Positions 9,014 to 18,944 are shown, numbered from the stretch's first letter. The stretch: 64,000 nt of DNA from Lachnospiraceae bacterium NC2008 (GCA_000687675.1 JHWS01000001.1:62001-126000); one strand, 5' to 3'. Notes: generated from the sequence alone by a model not told the origin. Numbers and translations: made by a program.

Positions 9014-9043
9014 AAAAAAGCCTCTGCTATTTCTAGCAGAGGC
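9014..9043 (-). terminator. intrinsic terminator of the efflux operon
   Basis: On the minus strand, GCCTCTGCTA and TAGCAGAGGC form a perfect 10-bp stem with a 4-nt loop, followed by six T. It lies directly after the permease stop. Confidence 0.92.
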
Positions 9044-9053
9044 CATAGGTTAA

Positions 9054-11456
9054 TTATTCTTCTGTTATCATCTCAACCGGATTAAGTTTCTTAACCTTAA
9101 GTCCCTCTATAGCTGCCGTTCCAATAGCTATAGCAAGTATACCTATGAAAGTAATAACCATCCATACTGGTGAAAGGTTAATTACAAGATTACTTAGCTC
9201 AAAGTATGAGAATATGGTACATATAAGCTCTTTACTAATTGTTTTCGATACCAGAACTCCAACTACTGTACCCGTAGCAATAGCTGGCATATTAGAAAGC
9301 ATAATCTGAATTATAAGGCCCTTACTGGTCTGACCAAGTGCCTTACTAACACCCATCCCATGCCATTCCTTACTAATCTTTGCTCTTATAACAAGTGACT
9401 CAATGAAGATAACTATGAATGTTGTTATAAATACTATGATTATACAAAGTGCCTGCATGGCTGTTACTACAGAACCAACAGTACCATCTATGAATCCCTG
9501 CATATCTATAACTTCTACATCATATCCAACTTCGTCCATGTAATCATAGATGTCTTTTTGTAACTGAGAGAATGTAACTCCTTCTTTAGCATATACATAG
9601 AAAGATGGATACACCTTACCATTATTCGAAAGTTTCTTTACACCATCAAGAGTCATAATCATGGTACGTCCAGCATTTTGAATAGACTGGTTGATACCTA
9701 CAACAATGAAGTCAGTTTCATCATCATCTCTCTTAACCTGAACAACATCTCCTACTTTAAGATTAAGATCCTTGGCTACACCTGAAGTAACAGTAAGTTC
9801 ATTATCAGTTTCAGGTAGTCTGCCCTCAACCAAATTAACTGCATGTAGCTTACTAGTATCATCATAAGCTGTAGTGCTTACCATCTGCTTAAGATTTCCA
9901 TTAATCACCTGGAAAGAATAGCCAGAATCAGCTAGCGCACATTTTACGCTTGGTACACTTTCTAGTTCTCGAATAAATACTTCGTAGTCTACTTTACCTG
10001 ACTTATCACTTGCATATGCATCACCTACTTCTACGCTCATGATATCCATAATCTTCTTGGTGTCAGTTCCGAAGTTCTCATACATACAGAAGCCAACCAG
10101 TGTCGATATTGCAAGAATAGATACTATAAACACCATAAGAAGATTTCTTCGAATTCCACCAAATGTATCTTTAAGTGCCATAACAACTGGAACTGGAAGT
10201 GGAGTTTTCTCAAAGGTAAAGAGGTTTTTCTTATAATTATGTGTATTGATACCACCTCTAAGAGCATCAAGTACAGTAACCTTTTTGTATACCCTGCTGA
10301 CAAATGCTGCTACCACAGCTATAAGAGCAGTCACAAATAATATTGTAACCACAGCTGTAGCCGCATCAGCAGGCTGGTTCCAGGTCATACCAAATACTAC
10401 ACTAATAATGTTACCAAAGCCCTTGTATGTTAATAATCCAAGTACTATTCCTTTTATGCTACCTATAAATGCAACTGAGGTGATCTGAATGGTAAGAGCC
10501 AGCCTAAGTTCCGCTACCGTATATCCGCAGGCTTCCATAATACCTGTATTCTTCATATTCCTTCTGATAAAGTTCTTGATACTGAAGGAAATAATAACTA
10601 TAGCAATTATCATAATGAGAACAGCGAAGATAAGGATAATTGCTATAACCATAACTGGTAGCATAGCAGATCCCTGCTTCATCAAATCCCAGTTAATAAT
10701 AAGATATCCAGCTCCCTGCTTATCCTCTAAAGGATATTTTGCCATCTCATCCTTGTATGCGTCTTCTAGCTCAGCCTCAAGTTCTGTTGTTAAATAGCCT
10801 CTATTTTCATCTATAATTCCCTTATTTATATATCCCTTACCTACAAAACCACCTTTATGCTCATCATAAAGTTCATCCATCATATCTGGATTCATATAAA
10901 TAGAGTATATAGAAATATTCATAGTTGAGCAGAAGTATGGGTCTTCAAGAAATCCTGCAACTCTAAAGTCATATATATCTTCATCAAGTCTAAGCTGTAT
11001 GATGTCTCCTACCGCATATGATGTAGACATGTTATAAGGTAAGAGGATACCATCACGTGGAAGATATGTTACAGGCTTTGTAATATCCATAATACGCTTT
11101 TCATTGTCATACGCTTCCACATAGAAGTTAAATGAATTAAAGCTTCTGTCACCTTTTTTTCTATAATCAGCAACCATAGTCATATAAGGTGTCACTTCAT
11201 AGTCAATGATTTTCTCATTTTCCTCAAACACCTTTCTTGCTGCATTCTTCTCAGCCACAGTATCATTAGTAAACAGCATAACATGGGCGCCATTGATTTC
11301 ATCAAACTTCTTATCAAGTATCTTACTTATACCGGTAATAGCCGATATACAGTCAAATATCAAGAAGGAAGCTAGTAGCGTAAGGATGAAAAAAGTGATC
11401 ATATCGCTTTTTTGCTTCTTAATATTATTTTTTGCTATTACAAATAATTTATACAT
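9054..11456 (-). CDS. FtsX-type ABC transporter permease
   Basis: 800 aa. The N-terminal membrane segment (about 20-42) is followed by a large extracellular domain, then a three-helix FtsX block (about 265-395) and a linker. A second transmembrane segment and second extracellular domain (about 460-640) lead to a final three-helix FtsX block (about 665-790). This two-FtsX layout matches MacB/Bce/YknZ-like exporters and mechanotransmitters rather than importers. It is 4 bp downstream of its ATPase gene and is the last gene of the three-gene operon. Export or sensing of antimicrobial peptides is the likely role; the substrate is unknown. Confidence 0.88.
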   Translation of the reverse strand: MYKLFVIAKNNIKKQKSDMITFFILTLLASFLIFDCISAITGISKILDKKFDEINGAHVMLFTNDTVAEKNAARKVFEENEKIIDYEVTPYMTMVADYRKKGDRSFNSFNFYVEAYDNEKRIMDITKPVTYLPRDGILLPYNMSTSYAVGDIIQLRLDEDIYDFRVAGFLEDPYFCSTMNISIYSIYMNPDMMDELYDEHKGGFVGKGYINKGIIDENRGYLTTELEAELEDAYKDEMAKYPLEDKQGAGYLIINWDLMKQGSAMLPVMVIAIILIFAVLIMIIAIVIISFSIKNFIRRNMKNTGIMEACGYTVAELRLALTIQITSVAFIGSIKGIVLGLLTYKGFGNIISVVFGMTWNQPADAATAVVTILFVTALIAVVAAFVSRVYKKVTVLDALRGGINTHNYKKNLFTFEKTPLPVPVVMALKDTFGGIRRNLLMVFIVSILAISTLVGFCMYENFGTDTKKIMDIMSVEVGDAYASDKSGKVDYEVFIRELESVPSVKCALADSGYSFQVINGNLKQMVSTTAYDDTSKLHAVNLVEGRLPETDNELTVTSGVAKDLNLKVGDVVQVKRDDDETDFIVVGINQSIQNAGRTMIMTLDGVKKLSNNGKVYPSFYVYAKEGVTFSQLQKDIYDYMDEVGYDVEVIDMQGFIDGTVGSVVTAMQALCIIIVFITTFIVIFIESLVIRAKISKEWHGMGVSKALGQTSKGLIIQIMLSNMPAIATGTVVGVLVSKTISKELICTIFSYFELSNLVINLSPVWMVITFIGILAIAIGTAAIEGLKVKKLNPVEMITEE

Positions 11457-11460
11457 TTAA

Positions 11461-12294
11461 TTACCATCCCTGTTCCTGAAGGAAATCTTTAAGTTTACGA
11501 TGACGTTCAATTGCCTGCTCTCTGTATGGGTTCTGTTCATCTTTATAATCACCAATATAAGAACCCAGATCACATTCATCTGCTATAACACCATCTGCTA
11601 GGTAGATGATTCTATTACCTCTTTCAGCAGCAGCCACAGTATGAGTTACCATTACGATACTCTGTCCTTCACCATTAAGTTCTGACAGAATATCAAGTAC
11701 ATTAGTAGTATTTTGAGAGTTTAGGGCACCAGTTGGCTCATCAGCAAAAAGAACTTCAGGCTTATTAATAACACCTCTAACTACTGCCACTCTCTGCTGC
11801 TGTCCACCAGAAAGCTGTGTTGGGAACTTTCTTGAATCTCTTTCATTGATCTCAACCTTTGCAAGAAGTTCTTTTGCTCTGGAAGCTAATTCTCTTCTGT
11901 TCTTAGATTTAAGAAGACCGCTAATCATAACGTTATCCATAGCACTCATGGAATCATTGAGGTAATTTTGCTGGAATACAAATCCTGCATGATTTCTTCT
12001 AAATAAAGCCAGTTTATCATTAGATAACTTGGATATTTCTATTCCACCATCTGTCTTTTTAAGAGCCCTGTTATTATCCTCTACAAAATATGTAATAGTA
12101 CCAAGTGATGGTCTATCCATACCTGAAAGAGCATATAGAAGCGTACTCTTTCCTGAACCAGAGTTTCCCATTACTACTGTAAAGTCACCCTTATAAATAT
12201 TCAGGTTAAGATTCTTTAATACATGCTGCTGGACAGATTCATTAGAAAATGTCTTCGACAGGTCTTTAGCTGTTAATACTATCTGTTTATTCAT
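11461..12294 (-). CDS. ABC transporter ATP-binding protein (MacB/LolD type)
   Basis: 277 aa. Walker A is GNSGSGKSTLL, the signature is LSGGQQQRVAVVRG, Walker B runs into FADEPTGALN, and the H-loop is MVTHTVAAAERG. The sequence PTGALNS is typical of MacB/LolD/BceA-type ATPases that work with FtsX permeases. An extra C-terminal tail (about 240-277) is charged. It lies between the adaptor lipoprotein gene (20 bp upstream) and the permease gene (4 bp downstream) and powers that system. Confidence 0.94.
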   Translation of the reverse strand: MNKQIVLTAKDLSKTFSNESVQQHVLKNLNLNIYKGDFTVVMGNSGSGKSTLLYALSGMDRPSLGTITYFVEDNNRALKKTDGGIEISKLSNDKLALFRRNHAGFVFQQNYLNDSMSAMDNVMISGLLKSKNRRELASRAKELLAKVEINERDSRKFPTQLSGGQQQRVAVVRGVINKPEVLFADEPTGALNSQNTTNVLDILSELNGEGQSIVMVTHTVAAAERGNRIIYLADGVIADECDLGSYIGDYKDEQNPYREQAIERHRKLKDFLQEQGW

Positions 12295-12314
12295 ATTATT
12301 TCTTCCTTACCTGA

Positions 12315-13865
12315 TTAGTCTGTTATATTAATTTCTTTACCAACCATATCCATATAAGATGCTGCATCTACAATTACGTGTGTACCTGAAGAGACACCCT
12401 TACCTTCGATAAGACTTTCTCTCTTACCCTTGTAAATTGTACTTACTTCAGTTTTATTAATAGTACCACTCTTCTTGTCAGATGAGATTGTAAGCACATA
12501 TTTCTTTCCATCATCAGCTGAGAACACAGCTTCGTTAGGAACTGCTATACCGCTTTCTTCTTCATATGCTATAAATGAAGCCTTACCATTCATACCGATT
12601 CTTGCATCCTCATCTGCATCTTCAAAACGAATAGTTACAAGGAATTCTGCATCCTTACCAGATGTATCAGTCTCACCTTCTGCTGTCTTTTCTGTATATG
12701 CTGCCACCCTTTCAACAGTACCCTTATAGTCTTTAGAGTTTTCTGCATTAGTTGTTACAGATACTGTCATACCTTCTGATACATTATTGATTTCTTTTTC
12801 TGAAACCTTAGCTGTAAAGATAAGGTCGCTTGTATCTTCTATTACAAAGAGTACACCTGTAGAATTCTCACCAACCTTAATATTAACTGCTGTAACTGTA
12901 CCTGAACAGTCAGCAACTATCTGTGAATTAAGAAGCTGATTTTCAAGCTGGGCAAGCTGTATTTCTTCTACGCTTGTATCTCCTAAAAGAGAAGCCTGTG
13001 TAATAGCCTCTGCACTTTCAGCTTTAGCATTTTCAAGTGATCTAACAGCTGATGCATAGCCCTTCTGTGCAACTAAGTAGTTATAATTTGCATTCTCTGC
13101 TGCCTTTGCAAGATTAGCAAGCTGAATATTGCTCTGACGAAGAAGTGCATCTCTATTTTGTGTAGCCTGAGCATAAGAAAGATATGCACTATCTACTTCA
13201 TCTTCTGCCTTTTCTTTTTCAAGTTTAGATGTTCCTTCAATATCATCAAGTTCATACTGCATAGACTGAGCCTGCTGTATTCTTGTAGAAGCGCTTGCAA
13301 CTTCTTGATCTGCTGCTAAAAGTGTTGGATCTTTACCAAGATCAAGTGTCTGCTTATAATCCTCATATGCTTTTAATGAAGTTTCAAGAGCCTGTCTGGC
13401 AGCTTCTTGATTTCCAAGAGCCTCTACTAATGTAAGGTTTTCACCAGTAGTAAGTGCATCATTATATCCATTGTACTTAATAGTTGCACTTGCTACGCTT
13501 GAAGCAGCTCTTTTCCCAGAAAGTTCAATAGTCGCTTCCTTAACTGCTATCTGTTCTTCTATAGTTGTGCTATCAAGTACACAGAGAAGGTCGCCTTTCT
13601 TAACTTTATCTCCTTCCTTAACAAGCACCTCCTGTGCTGGAAGAGTAAGTGTTGAGTATATGTAATGTGGCTCTGCACATTCAATAGTACCTTCTGCTGT
13701 AAACTTTTCTGAATAATTACTACTTTGAACTGTAGTAATCATTCCCGCCTTAATTCCTTCCTTGCTTCCGCATCCTGTGAAGAGTGTTGAGGTGAAAAGC
13801 ACTGAAGTTACTAACATCAGGCTTACTGTCTTTCTTCCCCTTTTCATAGAAGTGTTCATTTTCAT
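12315..13865 (-). CDS. HlyD/RND-type periplasmic-adaptor-like lipoprotein
   Basis: 516 aa. The signal peptide ends in the lipobox LFTGC (Cys about 32), so this is a membrane-anchored lipoprotein. A biotinyl/lipoyl-like half motif (VLVKEGDKVKKGDLLCVLDS) is followed by a long helical hairpin (about 105-300) and the second lipoyl half (GTVTAVNIKVGENSTGVLFVI). A beta-barrel and C-terminal domain follow. This is the MacA/YknX adaptor layout. AAGGAG lies 7 nt before the ATG. First gene of the operon; it likely links the ATPase/permease to the extracytoplasmic side. Confidence 0.9.
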   Translation of the reverse strand: MKMNTSMKRGRKTVSLMLVTSVLFTSTLFTGCGSKEGIKAGMITTVQSSNYSEKFTAEGTIECAEPHYIYSTLTLPAQEVLVKEGDKVKKGDLLCVLDSTTIEEQIAVKEATIELSGKRAASSVASATIKYNGYNDALTTGENLTLVEALGNQEAARQALETSLKAYEDYKQTLDLGKDPTLLAADQEVASASTRIQQAQSMQYELDDIEGTSKLEKEKAEDEVDSAYLSYAQATQNRDALLRQSNIQLANLAKAAENANYNYLVAQKGYASAVRSLENAKAESAEAITQASLLGDTSVEEIQLAQLENQLLNSQIVADCSGTVTAVNIKVGENSTGVLFVIEDTSDLIFTAKVSEKEINNVSEGMTVSVTTNAENSKDYKGTVERVAAYTEKTAEGETDTSGKDAEFLVTIRFEDADEDARIGMNGKASFIAYEEESGIAVPNEAVFSADDGKKYVLTISSDKKSGTINKTEVSTIYKGKRESLIEGKGVSSGTHVIVDAASYMDMVGKEINITD

Positions 13866-13887
13866 AATTTTGCTCCTTATGCTTAAT

Positions 13888-13916
13888 ACTATAATGCCCT
13901 GGGCATTCCCTGTTAC
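13888..13916 (-). promoter_or_regulatory. efflux operon promoter with palindromic operator
   Basis: On the minus strand, GTAACA (-35, 13911-13916) and TATAGT (-10, 13888-13893) are 17 bp apart. The spacer carries the perfect inverted repeat AATGCCC-N-GGGCATT (13893-13907), a placement typical of a repressor operator. Confidence 0.5.
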
Positions 13917-13954
13917 TTTTCGTTACTGTAAATATACAGCAACAAGAATTAGAA

Positions 13955-14016
13955 GTCTTAATCTGTTTCTTCTTTAATTCTTAACTAATTCTTAATACTA
14001 TGTGTTACGTAGTATT
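13955..14016. promoter_or_regulatory. direct and inverted repeats in divergent intergenic region
   Basis: TTCTTAA occurs at 13978 and 13989 (11-bp period), with related TCTTAA at 13956 and TTCTTTAA at 13970. This spacing fits an OmpR-type regulator. Next to it, AATACTATG (13994-14002) and CGTAGTATT (14008-14016) form an inverted repeat with one mismatch. The rest of the 305-bp gap between the divergent genes (13866-14170) is AT-rich and holds no gene. Confidence 0.4.
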
Positions 14017-14170
14017 ATGTGACATATATTAACAATGTTTTATTAATATGAAATGTAGATAAGATTAAAATCAGATTAAAAATAGGACTTATATTATTTT
14101 TTCATTAATATTCTTATTATGATAAAATATAGATACGGTTACATTTTTCAATATTAGGGGAGGTATTTAG

Positions 14171-15208
14171 ATGAAAACAAAGATTGCATTTTTTGACGCT
14201 AAAGAGTATGACAAGACATCCTTTGACCTGGCAAATGCTAGTGGCGAGTTTGAAGTAACATATTATGAGACCAAACTTACCGAGGATACTGTTAATCTTG
14301 CTGATGGATACGATGTTGTATGTGTATTCGTTAATGATACAGTTAACAGCAAGGTTATAGACGGTCTTGTTGCAGCAGGTGTTAAACTTGTAGCTCTTAG
14401 ATGCGCTGGATATAATAACGTAGATATTGAATATGCATATGAAAAGATTCATATTGTAAGTGTTCCTGCATATTCTCCTTATGCCGTTGCAGAACATGCC
14501 ATGGCCCTTCTCCTTACTTCAATAAGAAGAATTCACAAGGCCTATATCAGAACCAGAGACTTTAACTTTAGCTTAAATGGCCTCACAGGATTTGACCTTC
14601 ACGGAAAGACTGTAGGTGTTGTTGGTACTGGTAAGATAGGACGTATATTCATAGATATCTGTAAGGGATTCGGTATGAATGTTCTTGCCTATGATAAGTT
14701 CCCAGCTAAAGACTCAGGTCTTAACTATGTAGAACTTGATGAAATATGGGAAAAAGCAGATATCATCTCCTTCCACTGCCCGCTAACAGACGAAACAAAG
14801 CATATGGTTAATAAGGACACCATCGCAAAGATGAAAAAAGGTATCGTCCTTGTTAATACCTCAAGAGGAGCTCTTATCGATTCTGAAGCACTACTTGAAG
14901 GTATCAAAAGCCGCCACATCGGTGCTGCATGCTTGGATGTATACGAAGAAGAATCCGATGTATTTTTCCATGATTTCTCCGGACATATTATTAATGATGA
15001 TACTCTTGCAAGGCTTATCAGTATGCCTAATGTTATCGTTACATCTCATCAGGCATTCTTAACAAAGGAAGCACTTAATAATATTGCTAATACAACACTA
15101 AGCAATATTAACCAGTTCAATGCTGAAGGACGCTGCGACAATGAGCTTTGCTATAAATGCATAAAGTTTGGCAAATGCCCTAAGGAACACAAAGAGAAGT
15201 GCTTCTAA
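14171..15208 (+). CDS. D-lactate dehydrogenase-like 2-hydroxyacid dehydrogenase
   Basis: 345 aa. D-isomer 2-hydroxyacid dehydrogenase fold: an N-terminal substrate domain, an NAD-binding Rossmann motif GVVGTGKIGRIF (about 148), the catalytic Arg in VNTSRGALID, the Glu in DVYEEES, and the His in TSHQAFLT. Closest in style to fermentative LdhA (pyruvate to D-lactate), but other 2-oxoacids are possible. Odd feature: the last 25 residues contain five cysteines (ELCYKCIKFGKCPKE and a final KCF), not part of the usual fold. GGGGAGG precedes the ATG. Monocistronic, with a terminator after it. Confidence 0.85.
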   Translation: MKTKIAFFDAKEYDKTSFDLANASGEFEVTYYETKLTEDTVNLADGYDVVCVFVNDTVNSKVIDGLVAAGVKLVALRCAGYNNVDIEYAYEKIHIVSVPAYSPYAVAEHAMALLLTSIRRIHKAYIRTRDFNFSLNGLTGFDLHGKTVGVVGTGKIGRIFIDICKGFGMNVLAYDKFPAKDSGLNYVELDEIWEKADIISFHCPLTDETKHMVNKDTIAKMKKGIVLVNTSRGALIDSEALLEGIKSRHIGAACLDVYEEESDVFFHDFSGHIINDDTLARLISMPNVIVTSHQAFLTKEALNNIANTTLSNINQFNAEGRCDNELCYKCIKFGKCPKEHKEKCF

Positions 15209-15304
15209 ATTAGCTACAGAACAATAAAGTAGGAGGTGCCCTTCTGCTCGCCGCGCAGGGGTGCGTCCGGCAAAGCCTGAAAGATTCACTACATATAAAA
15301 ACAA

Positions 15305-15337
15305 AACTCCTTAACTAAATTAGTTAAGGAGTTTTTT
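15305..15337. terminator. bidirectional intrinsic terminator
   Basis: AACTCCTTAAC (15305-15315) pairs with GTTAAGGAGTT (15323-15333), followed by T-runs on both strands. It separates the dehydrogenase gene from the convergent end of the trp operon. A GC-rich stretch of unknown role (about 15240-15285) lies just before it. Confidence 0.88.
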
Positions 15338-15354
15338 ATGATTATCTAATCAAA

Positions 15355-16125
15355 CTATTTACAAGCATCTACCATACTCTTTACGTATTCGTAAACATGG
15401 TCTGGGGCATCTTTTCCATACTGAGCAAGAAGCTTAATTATGGCTGAGCCAACAATTGCTCCGTCTGAAATAGAAGACATCTTCTTAGCCTGTTCTGGAG
15501 TAGATATACCAAAACCTATAGCGCAAGGTACATTTGAATTTTCCTTTATTACTTTTACTATAGAGCCAAGATCTGTAGTTATCTCACTTCTTGTACCTGT
15601 AACACCTAGACTGGATACAAGATAAATAAATCCAGAGGCATCCTTTGCAATCTGAGCTATACGATTCTCTGATGTCGGTGCTATAAGCGATATTAAATCA
15701 ACATCATATTTATCACAGTACTGGGTAAACTCTTCCTTTTCTTCATAAGGAACATCTGGAAGGATAATACCATCTATACCAATATCCTTACACTTAGAGA
15801 TAAACTTCTCTGAACCATATGAATATACAACATTGGCATATGTCATAAATACCATAGGAACAGTTATATCTTTTCTAAGTTCTACAACAAAGTCAAATAT
15901 CTGGTCTGTTGTTATACCACCTTCTAAAGCTCTAAGATTAGCCCCCTGAATAACAGGACCTTCTGCAGTTGGATCCGAGAATGGTATTCCAAGTTCTATA
16001 AGGCTTGCTCCTGCTTCTACCATCTTTCTAATGCATCGTCCTGTAGTTTCAAGATCAGGGTCTCCGCAGGTAATAAATGGAATAAATACCTTTCCATTTT
16101 CAAATGCTTTATATATATTACTCAT
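15355..16125 (-). CDS. trpA: tryptophan synthase alpha chain
   Basis: 256 aa. Cleaves indole-3-glycerol phosphate to indole and glyceraldehyde-3-phosphate; works as an alpha2beta2 complex with TrpB. Motifs: FIPFITCGDPD at the N-terminus, the catalytic Glu in LIELGIPFSDPTAEGPVIQ, the Asp in IDGIILPDVPYEE, and the phosphate-binding VSSLGVTGTRS and IGFGISTPEQ. Last gene of the operon, 57 bp after trpB. Confidence 0.97.
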   Translation of the reverse strand: MSNIYKAFENGKVFIPFITCGDPDLETTGRCIRKMVEAGASLIELGIPFSDPTAEGPVIQGANLRALEGGITTDQIFDFVVELRKDITVPMVFMTYANVVYSYGSEKFISKCKDIGIDGIILPDVPYEEKEEFTQYCDKYDVDLISLIAPTSENRIAQIAKDASGFIYLVSSLGVTGTRSEITTDLGSIVKVIKENSNVPCAIGFGISTPEQAKKMSSISDGAIVGSAIIKLLAQYGKDAPDHVYEYVKSMVDACK

Positions 16126-16182
16126 CTGTTTCTCCTTTAATATATTCTTGTCTTTGTTACTGCAATGAATAAAATTTAATAC

Positions 16183-17382
16183 CTATTCTGATAAGTCCAC
16201 GCCTCTGTATCTTGCCATGGCAGCACAGTCTTTATCGCCGCGGCCTGAAATAGTAATAATCATTATCTTATCCTTATCCATAGCAGGTGCTATCTTAATT
16301 GCATGAGCAACTGCATGAGCAGATTCTATAGCAGGTATGATACCTTCAGTTCTTGAAAGATACTCGAATGCATCAACTGCTTCATCATCAGTAACAGCAA
16401 CATACTGAGCCCTTCCTGAATCATGAAGATAAGCATGTTCTGGTCCAATACCAGGATAATCAAGACCTGCACTTATAGAATATACAGGAGCGATCTGACC
16501 ATATTTATCCTGACAGAAGTATGACTTCATACCGTGGAAGATTCCTTCACGTCCAGTATTAATTGTAGCTGCAGTCTCAAATGTATCTATACCTCTACCT
16601 GCTGCCTCGCAGCCAATAAGCTTAACATCCTTATCATCTATATAATGATAGAAACTTCCTATAGCATTGGAACCACCGCCTACACAAGCCATAACCACGT
16701 CTGGAAGCCTGCCTTCTTTTTCAAGAATCTGGGCACGGCTTTCTCTGGATATAACTGCCTGGAAGTCTCTTACTATAGTTGGGAATGGATGTGGCCCCAT
16801 AACAGAACCAAGACAATAATGAGTATCATCTATTCTTGATGTCCATTCACGCATAGCCTCTGATACAGCATCTTTAAGAGTAGCTGTACCTGACTTTACA
16901 GGAATAACATCAGAACCAAGAAGTTTCATTCTATACACATTAAGTGCCTGTCTCTTAGTATCTTCCTCTCCCATAAATACTACACATTCCATACCAAGAA
17001 GGGCTGCTGCTGTAGCAGTTGCAACGCCGTGCTGACCAGCCCCTGTCTCAGCTATAAGTCTTGTCTTTCCCATCTTCTTTGCAAGAAGAGCCTGGCCAAG
17101 TACATTGTTAATCTTATGAGAACCTGTGTGGTTAAGATCTTCTCTCTTAAGATAGATTTTTGCACCGCCAAGGTCCTTAGTCATCTTCTCAGCGAAGTAT
17201 AATCTTGATGGTCTGCCTGCATATTCATTAAACAAAGTTGTAAGTTCTTCATTGAACTCCTTGTCATTCTTATAATGGTTGTAGGCTTCCTCGAGTTCTA
17301 TAACGGCATTCATAAGTGTCTCTGGTATATACTGACCGCCATGATTGCCAAATCTTCCTTTGGAATTAGTTGAATTTTCCAT
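16183..17382 (-). CDS. trpB: tryptophan synthase beta chain
   Basis: 399 aa, the usual TrpB1 length. PLP-dependent condensation of indole and serine. The N-terminus [16 protein letters not shown] is typical. The PLP-lysine lies in [15 protein letters not shown], the catalytic Glu region is [13 protein letters not shown], and phosphate is bound by VGGGSNAIG. Operon position trpF-trpB-trpA; ends just before trpA. Confidence 0.98.
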   Translation of the reverse strand: MENSTNSKGRFGNHGGQYIPETLMNAVIELEEAYNHYKNDKEFNEELTTLFNEYAGRPSRLYFAEKMTKDLGGAKIYLKREDLNHTGSHKINNVLGQALLAKKMGKTRLIAETGAGQHGVATATAAALLGMECVVFMGEEDTKRQALNVYRMKLLGSDVIPVKSGTATLKDAVSEAMREWTSRIDDTHYCLGSVMGPHPFPTIVRDFQAVISRESRAQILEKEGRLPDVVMACVGGGSNAIGSFYHYIDDKDVKLIGCEAAGRGIDTFETAATINTGREGIFHGMKSYFCQDKYGQIAPVYSISAGLDYPGIGPEHAYLHDSGRAQYVAVTDDEAVDAFEYLSRTEGIIPAIESAHAVAHAIKIAPAMDKDKIMIITISGRGDKDCAAMARYRGVDLSE

Positions 17383-17432
17383 CTTATTATCCTTTCAATA
17401 AATATTAGTTCTATATATGAACATTTTTTACT

Positions 17433-18062
17433 TTACTTATTTGTTATGCTTGCCAGTATAAACTGCTGCATCTTTACAAAATCCTTAACCTTGTCAGTTT
17501 CAATCCCCGAACTTACATCTACAGCATAAGGCTCAAGCATATCTACCGCATCTTTTACATTATCAGGATTAAGACCTCCTGCAAGAAAATATGGTCTTTG
17601 AATATATTTTAATATTTCCCAGTCTGTTGTTACTCCTTGCCCAGGAACTGAAGCATCTAGAAGTATATAATCTGCTGGACTGTTATTGGCTACCATAACA
17701 TCTTCCATATTGCTTATATGATAGGCTTTTATTACCGGCTTATCTGTAGATATCTTCACCTTATGGATATAATCATAAGATTCATCACCATGTAACTGAG
17801 CGATATCTATAACGTATGACTTTAAGGTATCTATAACAGTTTCTACCTTTTCATCAAGGAATACACCAACCTTTTTTACTTTTTCAGGAAGGGCCTTTCC
17901 TATCTCCATAGCCTGCTCTTTCGTTACATATCTGTGGCTCTTTTCCCATAAGATAAAGCCTGCGTAATTAGGTTTTTCATATTCATTATAAAGTCTTGTA
18001 ATAAACTGGGCATCTTCTATTCTTTTGATTCCACAGAACTTTATCATAGTATTGTTATTCAA
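17433..18062 (-). CDS. trpF: phosphoribosylanthranilate isomerase
   Basis: 209 aa TIM barrel. Amadori rearrangement of N-(5'-phosphoribosyl)anthranilate. Key parts: MIKFCGIKRIEDA (catalytic Cys), GVFLDE, IAQLHGDESYDYI, LLDASVPGQGVTTDWEIL (catalytic Asp) and FLAGGLNPDNVKDAV with VDVSSGIET at the end. Stand-alone rather than fused to trpC. Between trpC and trpB. Confidence 0.96.
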   Translation of the reverse strand: MNNNTMIKFCGIKRIEDAQFITRLYNEYEKPNYAGFILWEKSHRYVTKEQAMEIGKALPEKVKKVGVFLDEKVETVIDTLKSYVIDIAQLHGDESYDYIHKVKISTDKPVIKAYHISNMEDVMVANNSPADYILLDASVPGQGVTTDWEILKYIQRPYFLAGGLNPDNVKDAVDMLEPYAVDVSSGIETDKVKDFVKMQQFILASITNK

Positions 18063-18120
18063 GTATTATCTCCTCTAGTAATAATATCTTCGCTTTAGTG
18101 TCAAATATCGTTAAATTGCT

Positions 18121-18900
18121 CTATCTTCCACGAAGTTCTTCTAACATAGCCTTCTTGTCAGCTGCTCTCATAAGAGTCTCTCCTACAAGTACTGCATCTG
18201 CCCCTATATCTTCCATAAGCTTTACATCTTCTCTAGTTTTAATACCACTTTCAGATACATAGATACATTCTGCTGGAATTAGCTTTCTAAGCCTTCTGGC
18301 ATTGTCCATATCTACTGTAAAATCCTTAAGATTACGATTATTAACACCTATGATAGCAGCGTCGCAGTCTAGAGCCATCTCTATCTCATCTTCATTATGT
18401 GTTTCTACAAGAGCTGATAAGCCAAGACTTTCAGCTATATCCTTATATTCCTTAAGCTGATTCTTTGAAAGGATAGAGCATATAAGAAGTACAGCACCTG
18501 CGCCTAAAGTCCTTGCTTCGTATATCATATATTCATCTACCGTAAAGTCCTTACGTATACATGGTATGGAAACAGCCTCAGTAATCTCTTTTAAATACTT
18601 ATCACTTCCAAGGAACCACTTAGGCTCTGTAAGAACTGATATACAATCCGCCCCTGCCCTGTCATATTCCTTTGCAATATCAAGATATCTAAAATCAGGT
18701 TCTATAAGCCCTTTAGATGGAGATGCCTTCTTGCATTCACAGATAAAAGACATCCCCTCTTTTCTAAGAGCTGCTGCAAATTCCTGATTCTTCTTTGGCA
18801 TATCCTCAGCTATCTTGCGTATGTCCAAAGCTGATATATTTCTTTTTGCTATCTCTACTCGTTCCCTTGCATGCTCTGCAAGCTGATCTAGTATATTCAT
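18121..18900 (-). CDS. trpC: indole-3-glycerol phosphate synthase
   Basis: 259 aa TIM barrel, ring closure to indole-3-glycerol phosphate. Catalytic residues are visible in FICECKKASPSKGLI, CISVLTEPKWFLGS, IPCIRKDFTVDEYMI, AIIGVNNRNLKDF and ECIYVSESGIKTRED. Length is normal. Fourth gene of the operon, 44 bp after trpD. Confidence 0.97.
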   Translation of the reverse strand: MNILDQLAEHARERVEIAKRNISALDIRKIAEDMPKKNQEFAAALRKEGMSFICECKKASPSKGLIEPDFRYLDIAKEYDRAGADCISVLTEPKWFLGSDKYLKEITEAVSIPCIRKDFTVDEYMIYEARTLGAGAVLLICSILSKNQLKEYKDIAESLGLSALVETHNEDEIEMALDCDAAIIGVNNRNLKDFTVDMDNARRLRKLIPAECIYVSESGIKTREDVKLMEDIGADAVLVGETLMRAADKKAMLEELRGR

Positions 18901-18944
18901 CTATATTCCTTTCTTCTCTGACCAATGCTAGCCAGAGGAGTATA

